A stretch of 64,000 bases of DNA from Sarcocystis neurona (Eukaryota > Apicomplexa > Conoidasida > Eucoccidiorida > Sarcocystidae): assembly GCA_000727475.1 (NCBI GenBank), contig KL647305.1, positions 426,856 to 490,855 of the forward strand, in the 5' to 3' direction. The notes beneath the pieces are model-generated. The model made no database searches. It was not told the DNA's origin and saw only the letters and a list, made by a program, of their open reading frames with translations. Positions 1 through 13,300 of this stretch are shown one piece after another; the first letter of the stretch is position 1, and the number at the start of each line of letters is the position of its first letter. A program made the position numbers and the translations under genes.

Positions 1-3000
1 AGATTGGACACCAGTCAAACCGAAGGACACGAATAAATAGAACTTGAAACGAAGAGTAAAACAGGCGGTATACATGTACGCAGACATACAGGTGTGAAGA
101 AGATACCCAGAAGAGTCAGGCGCATGCGACGTTGAACCAGCAGGCGAATCTCTCCCGTGATGTCACAAGCGGAAGCACTATAGAGGTGAATCAAACGTAA
201 ATCCTCGCTAAATCATACCCAGGAGTTTATTTCTACAGTTACTAGGAAAAAAACGGCTTTCCTCTTTTACAGGCTTTGCAGTACACTACTAAATAGGACT
301 CTTTATTCATTACCTGAAAAAACTCCGCTTGCAAGCACGTGCGCTTTGTGAAGAGATCACGTAGATAACCCCGTGCTACAGGCGAGAATGCGCACGTAAA
401 GTCAATGCCTTTCATTAATTTATCAGTCAACCGGCGCCGACGCGCTTGATACACGGACAGTTATAGTATACTCGTCACTTTATTAGCTTTTGCACACGCT
501 TTGTGCGTGTAGACGTTTGTTTTCTGGCGGAGGGCTCGTCTGCATGATGTCTCAGCAGTAGAGCTCGCGAGTGGAACCGACGCGTCCAGGGCAAAGTGTA
601 CCTAGCTGCAAGTGCGAAGCAGAATTATGCCGCAGTGGTCTTTTTCCAGGCTTAGTTCTCCCGTCGTCAACAGGCGTGAGATCCCGCTGCAAATTTCGCC
701 GACAACAGCCGAATATAGGTACTCTCATAATTTTGCTTTAGGAAGTGCCTTTGCAGATGTGTGGAGGGAGCGACGCAGCGAGTCGTGTTACCCTTTGTAT
801 AGACACTTTAGCGGATGCAAACGTACGTAGAAGGTGACCCGTTCAAGACGCACTACGTCTTACATTGGAATAGGCGTGTATTTAAAGTGCACTCACTTGC
901 AGACTGCCTCGATGTGAGGGGGGCAGACGCTTTCCGGTAACAGGTTTTGCCTGAAGCGGCACCAAGTCAGACTGAGCCCCGAAACCGAAACAGCACAAGG
1001 ATCAACCACTCCGTGAGTCCTCTACCCGCGTGAGTAAGGGTCAACGGGACAATGTCATGTCAGTCAGGAGCGCGCTCGTGGTGTGAAGTCGTCTTCCTCT
1101 CGCGAAGGTACGTTGCGGCAGCTTGTAGTGCGAGCCACGCCCAGCAGCACAACTCGTGGCAACTCACCGACATATGATCTTTGTACCGATCAGGATTGCT
1201 GCGACCGGTGCGACGAATTTCTGATGCCGCTTCCACTGAAGGTCCCAACTGCGCACACGTCAGCCCATAAAGCCGCGCTGCTGTCACGCGAGTGCTAGCT
1301 CAACAGGTCATCGGATTAAAACACGAAAAAACGCAAATACTGACCGGTTTTCCATATCCAGTATCACTGCAGACCGTGTGAGTTAAACGGGCATTCCGTT
1401 AAATAATTGCGCTGGATACTTAAACCTCTGAGGGCGAATTGTAGAGTTCATCCTCTACGTAGTGCGTTTGAGTGGCGAATCAAGCAAACGAAAGCATCTG
1501 CAGAAACAGTAAGCTCGTAGGCGCCAGTGCAAAACTCCTGCGAGACGACCAGCACGACAGCTACCGAACCTACGCTTTGAAGTAAATTTTCTGGGCGCCT
1601 TCTTCCAACCAGACGTTTTCCCCGCCGCTTTTGGCTTTCTTCGTCAAGAGGGAGCAGCGTCGACTTCCAGAAACAGAAACAACGGACAAAGCGCTCACAG
1701 CAGCTGACGTGCTGTAAGGTGTCAAGGCTGACGTGTTGTAAAATGTCGGTGACACATACACGCAACTGGGATTGCCATGTTCAGTACACTTTCTCTGTCG
1801 GCGTCGGCTGAGAATGCTGACCAACGCTCGTATCTAAATAATCTTCAATATCCTGCAGTACACGATCACCCTGCATTCACACGTTCATTCTCTGTGACTC
1901 GTCCGCGTTGTTCATGTGCCAGCGCGTGCCATCACGGTTCACGCGAATGCATTCTTTGAGGCAACTAGTTCTTCACCGTGGCAGACAACCCATGTGCACA
2001 ACAGGCTGCCGCTTGAACATACGTCCGCGTGGTTGTAACATCGCGCTTACTCGATGCAGAGAACCGCGGTAGGCACTGTTGACTCTACGAGTCGAGCTAC
2101 TAACGGTGACTTCGTCGGTGCTGTACGCGGGAAGCAATGCCGGCTGCGTTGAAGATAACAAGGCGCCCCACAGGACAATGGTACACAAGACATAGAGGAC
2201 AAGGAGACAGGGAACAAGAAATAAGGGAGGGTCGCAGGCAACATCTGCAAAACTGTTCTCTTCTCAGGATACCCTCCGTACTGAGCAACACCAACATGGC
2301 AGCTTGTTGGTAATCCCTGTACGTAGTGAGTAGTACCTGCCCCATACTCGGGGCGAGTAAGTGTGCAAAAAAGCCAGTACTACTCCCAACGACGTCTCTT
2401 TTCGTTGGAAGCACATCAGTGGCTACAGTGTGGAATGAGACGCGTACTCCTAGGTGGTCTCTGAGAGCGTTTGACCGGCGAGTTCTGCACGGTGGCAACT
2501 GATAATTGAAAAGATTGACGCCCCAGCGATAGGGATTCGTTTTCCTAACAATTTCTGATGTCATCTTTGCTGGCGAACGAGACTGGTGGTCGTCTGCGTC
2601 CACTTGGCTGCGCACAGAGCCACACATTACAGAACACTCCTTAGACACTTCCGCCCTCGTAGGGCATTAACAGCGTGGGCATTCCACGCATCTGGGTAGA
2701 CACGTCCGACCTGTGAGGTGCATCGATGCTTTCATTCAAAGACAGACGCGTGCAAATTCTTAAATAACTTAGTTGTCTCTTCCATCGGTGCTATCGTGCC
2801 GTCTGAGTGCTTCTTAGGCCGGACGCTCTGAATCCACGTACGCATTTGTTAACAGCTTGTAAACTTCCCGAGAGTCGTGAGATACGTGAGACCTCCCTTT
2901 CCGCGTCTCGCGCGGCTCCCATAGCACACTCGTATGGTGTCCATCTGGCCGAAGTATGAGATTCACTCTGTCGTGCTGCCACGACTCGGGGAAATGTTTT

Positions 3001-5092
3001 TTGCTCACCGACCTCCATCGCCTCGGCGAAGAATCTTTCCTGTCACTGCTCTGGTCAGTTGTTCGGGATTCCGGCCCTGTACACACATGTGTGTTGATAC
3101 CTACACTCACACGTACGTGGCTATGCACGTAGGCATAATTTATCGAAAGGTGATTCGACAGCTCACATTTCCAATGCTTAAGACGAATACCCACGCACGT
3201 CACGAATTTCAGTGCAGTAAACACTGCTCCCATCCGCGCTTTTAGTACTCTTGCAGGCCACTGCACCTCTATGCAATGAAGACCTCATGTTTATTTTTAT
3301 ACGCAAAATAAATCTACCGTTTTGTAACCTGTAACCCTGCGTTGCAGTCCACTCCTTAGCTAACCCATGAGAATGTGCCTGGAAGCACCTGGTTGCAGTA
3401 TATTGTGATTTCAACTGCGTTGAACAGTTGTACGAGGATACACACAAAGGGCACTGGCGCCGCACACGGACTATCACGAGGGTGAACAAGAGTGGGGACA
3501 AGGGACTGGGGAAGGCATCATACAGCAAATCCCGCAAGAACAAACACCAAGCCTTGATACGTGCACCTGTCGTCGCCTCGGTTACAAGACGTACGACCTG
3601 TCAGAAAGGAAGGCGAATATGCTCTTGTGCTACGACTTCTGCCGTTCCGTCTCTCATCCAGGTGAGCCGCTAAGGCCCATGCGCTTCACAAGGATACCCT
3701 ACCGCCGTATAACTGAAGAAGATCCTTAATGCGGGTACTCGAGTTTGCGCTACTGACAGTGCGACGGGAACTCCTGCGGCACCTCATCTCTTCAACGGGA
3801 CCTGCGCTGTCTCCACGCAGCCACTCGGCCATCTGAGAGGAGACAGTTGAGAAAGAGTCATATCAAATATTAGAGAACATGTATGGGCCATGTAGTGATT
3901 GTGGAGGAAGTATATATGCGTCGAGTATGTGGTGACCGTCTGGACGAACGGCAAACTGCTTTTCGAAACAGTCCACCAGGATTGTTTTGAACGTTAAAAA
4001 CAAGATTCGAATTTTGCGTTATCAGTCGTAGAGCAAAAACGCAGGTGAATCTGTAGCATAGCAGGTCACATGTTGAGATGAAAAAAAAGTAGCCCGCAGT
4101 ACCTAATCAAAAAATGTTGTGGCACTCCGCAGTTGAAATTTCACGCGTCTGACCTTCTGTGCGTCGCTACAGCAAGGCCTGAGGACACACGCACCTGAAT
4201 CCTTGACGCTGCCAGAGTAGAAGGCACAAGCCTCCTTGGCTGATGATCTAGCCAGTCCGTCTCCTTTCCGGCCGGGTGACACCTGCAGCACAGTCCGGCG
4301 TGCACAGAACTAGCTCTTTAACGCCGCCAGCAGTACACGCAAACGCCTTTCACCTGTCTTGATATTATCCATAAATGAAAATGGCGCTCCTGTGATTTGC
4401 TTGACCCTTTTTTTCGGCGGCAGCACAGATAGTGTATGTATACACGTTTAGGTGTGCAGCGTGTCCGCGCATTTAGATGTACGCAGCTCTTCATGTGCTG
4501 AGTAGCCTGATGACATCGCTCTCCATATTCCCAGAGGAAACAATCAGTTCCCTGCTCGCGCTGATTATCGCGAAAGGCAGCGCCCGTCTTTACCAGGGTA
4601 TGACAGTGCCGGTCTTTCCAAAGTATAGATTACCTCTGACCAACCTCTGGCGGCAGCCTCGTCAAGTGAAAGTCGTCACAGTCGAAAGGCGTCCTGCGTG
4701 CAACGCACGCAACGCATCAAGTTTTGGGAGTCTACTGGTAGGGAACCAACTACGAAATGGCGTATGCGCAGGTAGTTACGTAGAGGGCATTGCCAGGTGA
4801 CGACAGTCAAGTGCTCTGTTAGAGGATGCAATGTGTTGGAAAGCACTGCAACCGAATATACGGCGTGGCACCAGTCTACGAGAAACTTCTGTACGTATGG
4901 CATGAAGCATGTGGTAACTACTGTCTGCAGTCATACGTCAATCATTGAGGAGGCAGATGAGTGCGCGACGCTTGGAATTCCGAGGCCAATTATCAGACAT
5001 GTACACCTTGTCACTTCCGTGTGTGGGCAGTCGCTAGCTTGGGAAGTGAGCTGCATTGTGTAACGGTTACACGTCTCCGTGCCTTGCTTCGC
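1..5092. other. No recognisable gene; scattered unproven open frames
   Basis: Nothing in this stretch could be tied to a family. The most protein-like frames are on the minus strand: 2100-2648 (182 codons, mixed composition, no low complexity) and 1570-1824 (84 codons, ending in a lysine-containing tail). Either could be an exon of the gene whose clearest piece lies at 5093-5950, but no splice pair linking them is convincing. The plus-strand frames here are short and look random. There is no tandem repeat of note. Confidence 0.4.
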
Positions 5093-5950
5093 TTACTTCA
5101 TTAGATCTGCTGTTCTGAGGCCATTTAGCGCGGATATGCGGACTTCGCTTGCCTCTGGGATCCATCGCCTAAGGCCTTCCTCTCGACAAGTCGATTTTGG
5201 GATCCCTTTGTGTCCCAGCTCGAGAACGTTTTTACCTTGCAGTTCCTTTTCCTCTTCACGTGCGTACCGCCTCTCATCGTGCTCGAGTTTCTCGTACTGG
5301 CTGATATACTGTCGATCACTTTTGGGCTCGAGCTGGAGACCGTCTTTTTTGGTCACCAACGGGTAAGATGGTAACGCAGGCTTGACAGCACTAAGCACTG
5401 TAGATTCCCTGCGCGAGGTAGTCTGCAGCATTGAAGTATGTGCGTGCTGTGCGTTGGTTTGACGTGGATGTTCAAAACACTGCTGTACAACACGCGTGTC
5501 GGGGGGTGGCTTTATGTCTGCGCCGGTGTGCATGCCGGTCGGACTGCTTCGGGCTCCAGAGCCGTAGGCATGGCAATTGCTGCAGAACGTCTCTTCGGCA
5601 TCCAATAGTTTACTCTCGGCAGCGTTACGGTTAGTACTGCGGTGTCGATCTTTGCAGCGCACATTTTCAAGATAAGCGGCTGAGGTCTCGCTCTCATTGG
5701 AAAATACTTTTCCATCCGAGGACAAAAGATTTTCCTTCTGGTCGATCGACTGACGCATCAAGGGCGATTCCCTCTGCCTGCCCTCCCTTGTACAAGCGGA
5801 CTCCATAGACAACAATTCTGTCCCTTTCCCACCCCCTAAATTTCTCAGATCTCCCAGAAAAGAAAGCTCTCTATTTTGACGCAGTTTCCGACGATCGCCT
5901 ACAAGGCAGCTGCGAAGCGGACGGTCACAAAGGCCCGGATCCATCCCCAT
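5093..5950 (-). CDS. Hypothetical hydrophilic protein, 285 codons, single open frame
   Basis: An uninterrupted minus-strand frame starts MGMDPGLC and ends RTADLMK before TAA. Composition is clearly protein-like: rich in Glu, Lys, Arg, Ser and Asp, few hydrophobic stretches, no membrane segment. A charged, probably helical or coiled-coil stretch with runs of Glu/Arg (QYEKLEHDERRYAREEEKEL) lies at about residues 219-238. A Cys-x-x-Cys pair does occur (FCSNCHAYG) near residue 121, but no known zinc-binding domain is evident. The N-terminal Gly-2 followed by Cys-8 could allow acylation, which is speculation. I do not recognise the family. It may be one exon of a larger gene, since neighbouring genes have long introns. 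Codon choice resembles the myosin A exons more than it resembles intergenic frames. Confidence 0.5.
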   Translation of the reverse strand: MGMDPGLCDRPLRSCLVGDRRKLRQNRELSFLGDLRNLGGGKGTELLSMESACTREGRQRESPLMRQSIDQKENLLSSDGKVFSNESETSAAYLENVRCKDRHRSTNRNAAESKLLDAEETFCSNCHAYGSGARSSPTGMHTGADIKPPPDTRVVQQCFEHPRQTNAQHAHTSMLQTTSRRESTVLSAVKPALPSYPLVTKKDGLQLEPKSDRQYISQYEKLEHDERRYAREEEKELQGKNVLELGHKGIPKSTCREEGLRRWIPEASEVRISALNGLRTADLMK

Positions 5951-6764
5951 TGCGGTGAATATTTATCAGTTTTACGTAATCGTATAACACGGGACTCGAA
6001 ACGAAATGTTAGCTCCGCGGTACAAACTGGAACGAATCACAATTGCAGAGCCTGCAAGATAAAGGCCAACGTGGAACAGACGGATGTGTGCCGTATGCGA
6101 CGATGCCCCAAGGTTGGAGGGTTGGTAGCGTTAACGACTGATGGCGTAGACCGTCTTCGGCTAGCGCCGATGATTTTCGATGTATATCCGGAGCGTCGCC
6201 TCGTCGTTCTACTTCCCAGGCGACACAAACCTCTGGACAGAATATGCCTGGCAGGCCAACTGGCGCTGCATACACAACAGTATTTCGGCAGCTTTGAGTA
6301 AGCTAGATGAAAAGTGTGCTCCACGCTAACGCAGAGAGACAACGCCTCTCACACCGTGAATGAAACTGACCACACAGCGCAGCCTCCGCTAGCCAGCTAG
6401 ACAGAGCAGAGAGACGTACGTGACGAAGGACTGTAGAGGCCAGTAAAAATGCAACCTAAACGATGTTTGTGCGCATAAAGCGAAGCGTCTTCACCTCAAG
6501 TGAACGCGCCTCACGTGTCGTACAAGCACGGCCGCCAAGGGGAGGGCGCCAGCGACAAGGACAAACGAGCATCCACCGCGAACACGCCCTTTGCCGTCTT
6601 GACCTTGCTCAAGCTCCCCCAGCCATCAGAAGGACCGGAACGGAGAAAAGACACGATGTCGAAGGTCTCGAAGACCTTGGCTGTGATTTTTTAGCCGAAA
6701 TGAAGAATCGAGCACAAGTGCCAATAAAAATCGCATAAAGCCACTAATCTACAAGACACACACC

Positions 6765-6888
6765 ATGCGCCGGCGGCCCGGCACGGCTCAACTCGAGAGA
6801 GGTCTCCATGTCTTGGCCTCGGCTACCGCCTACGCTTCCGCCAAGACAGGGGCTAGCAAGCCGCCAACGCAGTCCACCAGCCAAGGGG
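6765..6888 (+). other. Candidate short first exon, unknown gene
   Basis: An ATG opens 41 GC-rich codons (MRRRPGTAQLER, then an Ala/Ser/Thr-rich stretch) and the frame runs into a consensus-like donor, CAAGGGG|GTGAGC, leaving phase 1. A second protein-like frame lies just upstream at 6500-6694 (KHGRQGEGASDKDKR near its start). The sequence at 6480-6890 is more exon-like than its surroundings, but I could not find the downstream exon or a homologue. Treat it as a lead only. Confidence 0.2.
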
Positions 6889-9800
6889 GTGAGCGCGTGC
6901 GCGCCGGGATTGTACAGGAAAAGACGAGAGACGCTGTTTAGCCGACGCCCACTTCGTAGGAAACTAACCGGACATTTTCATATATAGCATAATACTTGAC
7001 TGCGTGCTCTACTGAGGTTAAAGCAGTCTGCGTGGTGTACCTGCGCGCGCAAATCTGGTGCGACACAGTCCTAACCATTCCGTAGTACACGCAGTATACA
7101 TATACCCGTGATGTCTGCTCAGAAGTGAACAGCACCGCGTGAGAAAAGTAGATGTCGCTGATCTGCTTATAAATCAGGCGCTTTAGCCCACAACTAGACA
7201 TTTGTCAAGAAGGACGCAAGAAGCGGAGGAGCTGCAAGCAGCGCGCAAAAGAGCTTGAAATACAGCAGCGCGAAAGAGCAACACACTCACAGGAAGTTAA
7301 TCAGAGAGAGTTTGGTGTAAACAGCTTCTAAGGAAAGCATAAAACCGGCACAGAAAAGATTTACGAAGCAGGTATAGTTCGGAACAAATGCTGATACTGT
7401 TGCTGAGGTTCCCTGGAAATGAAGTTGACGTACGTGTACCAAAGGATAGGGCCCGCCCGGAAATTGCGTTGCAGTGTGTGAGTGCATTTGCAGCATCACG
7501 AGGTAGAGCATGAGGAGGTAGCGCATCAGGAGGTGGGCGCAGAAATGTAGAAGTACGATCACGGAGCAGTCCTGTGTGTGCCTCCCCTTTGTGGCTGTCT
7601 TTCCACTTTGTTGATAGTCGAGCTGAATAGGTGCAGGGAGTAATTCTCTTACGCATTTTGCATTGTTCGGAATCAGCTCTTGTTTTGTGTATAGACATGC
7701 CACCTAGGCAGCTCATCTCTTGGGACTTGAGCATCCGGATGCAATACGAAAAGTAGTCTGCCCGGTACTAGGATGCAGAGGCCTAACGTACGAGGAGTGG
7801 CGTTTGGTTTCAAAATAACCTTTCCGAAGGCACACAGTGCCCCCCGGTGGACAGCAATGCTTTAAGTGCCCTGACCAGCGCGGTGGCGCTGAACGGCTGC
7901 GTACAACGCGGGACCCGCTGCCACCTTGGCGACCGAGGCAAAAAGACAAGCTACAATAGCTAGGCGTTTACGTGTGTACGAAATAGAGCTGGTAGAGTAA
8001 GGGACTGTTTCTACGTTAACGAGCAACCTTGTACATGTCACCTTTCTACGCGTGCATCAGAGCATGTTGATGTTCAGAACGCTACTTGCTCTGTAAAGCC
8101 CCTCTGCAGCAGTGGCGTCCACCTTAGCCAGTTATTCACCCCTAATCAGGCAAGAGAGAAAGTCTGAACAAGGCAAGATGATGATACAGTTGTAGCCGCA
8201 ATGGTAGTGGTAGTGGCAGTACTGAGACGGTTACTCATGGCAAGTCTCCCACCATCACTGGCAGCGTTCGTGGAACAAGCAGTTACGTCAGCAGCAGCAG
8301 AAGCGCAGCAGTGTTGCCACACCACGGTGGGCTGCGACTGGCGCAAGTGGTATCGCACCGGGCACCCGTTCTAGATTCTCGCACGATCCTGCGAACCCTG
8401 TAAGATGCCAGAACCTGGTGAGTTTGACAACGAACCGGCGTTGACAGCTAACTTTTACGCGTCCAGGCTCTGTACACTATCAGGGTACTGCGGACGGATC
8501 AACACAGTCTGTGGTATTATTGGTGAACACTGCAGAAGGCTGGGTCCTCTGCAGCTGCTGAGCGCAGTCACCGAGCGTCCTTCGTATTCCGGTCGGCACA
8601 CGATGGAGAGTACACTAGAGACACGCTGCCTTCGGTGTACAAGCTGTTGCACGTATGCGGTACGTAAATTTTTTGACTTTGCCATCAGTGTATGCGTACT
8701 CATGCACGTTCACGGGGGCCGCTGTGAGACCCTGCACGATAGTTGGCAGATATCAGATGACTCACATCTTATGAGTTCTACTTCGAACGCTGTTCCGCTT
8801 TGGTATAGTCCCAACAAGGTTGTGGGCACATTAGTACTGCAGTAGATACAAGCTCGTTCGTTCCTCGTGTACAACTATCCACACTGCGCTAATTCACTAA
8901 TACACATTTTCTCTTGTGTTATCAGATGCGCAGCTGCCTGTATGTGATGATCAGCAGTAGCGTTCAGTGGAGGCGACGTGCTAGATAGAGTAATAGTGTC
9001 AGTGAGATGGGATTCCCTCGTACTGCCTTTTCAGCTTAATTTCCAAAACTGCAAACAGCTACGCAATGACCATCGAAAGACGACATTACAAATTCACGCG
9101 GTGTGCACCGCATACTGGATGGCCGTGTTCTAGCGAGCTCCAGCTGACCGACCAAACACATACGCTGAAGTCCTCGTGCAAAACACCGTTTCGGTAGGGC
9201 ACTGGCGCACCCGTCCGTCACACCTTCGGTGCGCGTCAAGTCGGCCGTTTATAAAAAGCGTAAATCATCAATGCCCTTCAAGCAAACAAGCAGTGAGCAA
9301 CACGATGCTCGGTACACTTTGTTCGCCTGTACTGGCGACGATATGAAATCTACAGAACCGTAGTGAGGATTTCCGTAATGGCCACGTTAAGTGATTTCCT
9401 CACGGGAGACTTCAGCTGCGTTTAGTTACACATCAGATACACAGGAGACAATGGGCGAAGCGGCCCAAAACGTACGACATCAAGAATTCAGCGTGACTCT
9501 ACTGAGGCGGAAGGTTCGCTGTTATGACTGACGTTTTTCTGTCAGTCCGTCAGCGCATGTGAGCACAACTACTATTGTCGGTTGCCGTCACGCTTGCCGT
9601 CACTTAATCCCCGGTGCAGTCGGAGATGTCGCCGCTGTGCCGTCGTTTGCTTTGTCGATGTGCATCCGTACAAATGGGTAACTTTACTCAGCGACAACAA
9701 ACGGAGAAGTCCACGGGTTTCGACATTTCAAGTGAGGACTGCAGCAGCGGTTCATGCACGTGAATCCGAATGTGTCGAACAGTCCACCTGAGCCGCCATC

Positions 9801-10207
9801 CAGCAACGTCAAGAGTCAGCTGCGACAAAGATAGCAGCAGCTCCTGTTATGCAGCTTCTTCCTGTAACTGTATTCACACGCGAGTATTCAGTGAACAGCG
9901 AAGCCGCCAAGCCGCACTGACGCACCTGCCATGTGAGTTGAGGCACCAAGTCGGCATTCCTCACATTTAAGAGTCCGTCCGTTAGAGGCCGCCCGCCCCT
10001 GCAAACCAATGGCACAACGTATCCTATGGGGGGACGCGCGCGAGCGCTGTTGCCTGCGCAAGCACCATGCCAGGGCGTACTTTTCACGTGTCTCCTTGGG
10101 CTGTGCACGTGGGTGCATATGTGGACAGGTAGCTAAAGGAGGCTCACGGCAATACACCTGGTACGGAAAAGTGTCCCTTACCACACAAGTAGAGATGTGC
10201 ACGCGTA

Positions 10208-10210
10208 CAC

Positions 10211-10242
<32 letters not shown>
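10208..10242. repeat. (AT)n / ACACAT microsatellite
   Basis: About 27 bases of pure alternating A and T flanked by CA/AC dinucleotides, about 130 bases beyond the 3' end of the minus-strand PPAT gene. Confidence 0.95.
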
Positions 10243-10373
10243 TTACTCACGAAGTCAGAGAATATTTGCTGCGGCGTGCCGACCGTACTTTAGGGTAGCT
10301 CACACTCTTGCGACCACCGGGGGACCACAAACAAAATTCTCCCTACGTAACTGTTACACTGCTCTCCTCCCCT

Positions 10374-13300
10374 TTATGTGCTACACGCACACGCGAAACA
10401 TGGACCTTCCTGCACACCTTGCAGCGTGTCTATACTGAGGGAGTGTCGCTCGCGCAAAAGGTTTTGTTTGATTAGAGCAAGCTCAGTAGCTGTAAGGTCC
10501 TGAGCACCTTCAGCGAGTTGCTGCTGTAAAGTCTTTAACTGTTGATTCCGGAGGCGGGCGTACTGGCAGTCGCACACGTGATAGTACTCCTCTCGCATGC
10601 TTCTTGCACAACGGTCATAAATTTCCTCAGGTAAAGCCAACTCAAGAAATTCTAACAGGCGAACAACACGACAGCATTTGTTCTCGAGCTGCTGAAGGAT
10701 CGGGACCACTCCGTCAGGTGGCTCGGCTTCTGAGCGTCCAAGATCTCCCCCATACTTCAGAAGACACGAGTTCCTTGAGCTGGCGCCTGCACCTGGTCTT
10801 GGCAACTTCCCTTGTACATGCAAAAGTCTACTCTCCTCCTTTCGAAAACAACTACAAGCCGAAGATCTTGTTTCTTGAAGCCAGACTGGTGGAAAGGAAC
10901 GACATGGGAGAAGGAATCCGCAGCTCTCTCGCGCTGTTCGTATGCAGGACACCAATATACGCAAAAATCTCACATCCCCGGCACAGGGCGGAAATTTCAC
11001 TTTTTGTAGATTGTCTTCTACCCGGGCCGGATTAAAGTCCACCTGCGGGGCATCTTTCAGCACCGATAGTACGTGCTCGCAAATGGAGCTTTTCTTGCTA
11101 GCGTCAGAAGCTGGCGGCTGCTTAGCAAAGTCACCACTAAGGCAGTACGCCCGTAATCGACTACATACCGCAGCATCGCGTATAAACTTGTGCATTAGCT
11201 GTTCGTTCGCAACTAGTGCGTCATCGTTGACAGAGTGCTCCGCGGTAGATGCAAGTGTATCTCCGCCCAGAGGTATATTCCCCGTCTCAGTTTCGTGAGC
11301 GTGGCTTCCGGAGGGAGGCTTTCGAGAAAGTGTTTGATTATCCCAGTCCTCTTGCAAGGCCCAACTACTGGAAGACCCTGCAGGGGGCTCTTTTGGACAC
11401 AAGCCACACGGCGTCAAAGTCAGACTGGCTCTCGCCGGTGCTCTATGCGCCGGCGAAACAGGGCGCGAATACAGACCAGGCGGCGGGTGCACAGCGTATG
11501 CAAAGTACAGGCTTAAGAGAACGACAGCGTCGCACGTTCCACCCCAACGGCTTAGTCCACCGAGGCGCTGCTTCACCTTATCGATGCGTGACAGCAGCCT
11601 GGCGAGCCTCTCCAGTGTAAAAAGCCGCCGCCAGGGTGCCACGTATAGAGAACACAGAAGAGACCAGTAGGCCCTCCGAACTGGCGCAGGTGCGTGAATC
11701 AACAAATCTGTAGCAGCTATGAACCCGTTCCGAAGGCCAGCTATATCCACACTGATTTGTAAAGCCGCTGCCTGCTGCTGACGGAGTGTTGACGAACTCA
11801 CTTTGTCAACCGTGTCTGCTGCTGCCCTAACACATTGCATTTTCATGTGTTCGCTTTTGTTAGCGCCACGGGCACCCGTCTCACTCGTCAGAGGTGCCGA
11901 CGCATCACTCCCATCGTCTTGGCCCTTTTTACTTATATCAAGTGTGCATTCTTCTGCAATTAATCTCGTACCTCTCCATGAAACAGCTACTTGGTGCGGA
12001 AGGTCCGGTGTCACCGGGTCCATTTTTGACACTCCTGTTTCCTGTATCGGTCCTAAGTCAGTCAAGTCGCGTGAAACGGTCGCTGCAAACTGCTCGTCCA
12101 CTGGTGCTTCGGGGACGAGCGAAGAAGACGTTGAATTCTGCCCACGTACTGAGCCGGCATAAGCGCATGCATGTGTGGTCGCGTGATGTCTAGCGCCTTG
12201 AGAGTTGTCGAGACCGCAACCAGGGGCGCCTGGGCGCTCTTCTGCTGAATAACTGGCATTGTTCTGTGCAGGCGCTGGTGGTAGTCCAAGGCGTAAAGGG
12301 CTAATGCCACCTGCTGGAAAATTAGGTGCACTCTCTCCGGCTGGTGAACGAGCGTGCTCCCGTACTGGAAGTGTCGCACATGTATCCGAGAGCGAAGCGG
12401 CAGGAGCACGTGGGACCACACGGTGGCTGGATGTCGATAGCGCAGGCACCTCCACGAGGCATACGGGGGATTGAAATCTCTTGAATCTTTCCTCGTTGAC
12501 GTAAAATCCGCCTGCAAGCGACTCTGAGCTTACGACAAGAGCATCGAAGGCGAGGTCGGCTGCAGGCCCCAGGCGATCTTCAATAGGCATGAGCCTCACA
12601 ATAAGCGGCGCCCTATTACATGCAGACCGACACCGCGCAACAGACTGTAAATCTGCAAGCTGGGAGAAAGCACTGGTCCCCCTCACGGGGGCACCTGTTG
12701 TGCGGCACTGAACGCCGGGACTACCGACAGCAGTCGAAGTACCAGCAGTCGTTGTATACACCGGAAACGTGGGGAGAGGCGAAGACGAACGAACGACGGA
12801 GGTCTCATGTCCAGGAGAAGGAGAAACAGCCAACAGCGTTGGAAAGGAAGAAGCTGCAGGCGACGAAGCTGAAGATACTGCTCCCTGAGCGGATGCAGAC
12901 AAGGCGGCTGAAGCACTCGTTATAAGCGTGGGACGCGCGAGAGCAGAAGCTGAGAAGGCACAAGTTGAGCGACTAGGGTATGCATCGTCGCAGGCAGCGT
13001 TTGCTACCCCTCCGGCCTGGATACCGTTAGGCACAGCATCAGCGAGCATCTCCCTGCATGCTAAACGGCTCGGATCCGGGAAGAAGTTCGGAGGCAGAAT
13101 GGAAGTGGTCCATGGCAAAAAGACACAATCACATTTTCCCTGGAGAAATTCACCACCTGGGCGCATCCACGTAGCCTCCGGTGATTGAATGCTGCACATA
13201 TTTTCTTGAGCCGGAGTAACCGAAGTGTTGTTCAAGCGGGTAGGATTCGAATCTGGCAGCGCATCTGATGTCCCTTCAATTGTGTCCGTTTCAGCAAGCG

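Larger units (their letters stand above)
5951..10373. other. Intergenic; no assignable gene apart from the 6.5-6.9 kb candidate
   Basis: Apart from the candidate exon near 6.8 kb, open frames are short and occur on both strands with no recognisable motif. The interval ends at the 3' end of the PPAT gene and contains a (TA)n run near 10.2 kb. Confidence 0.4.
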
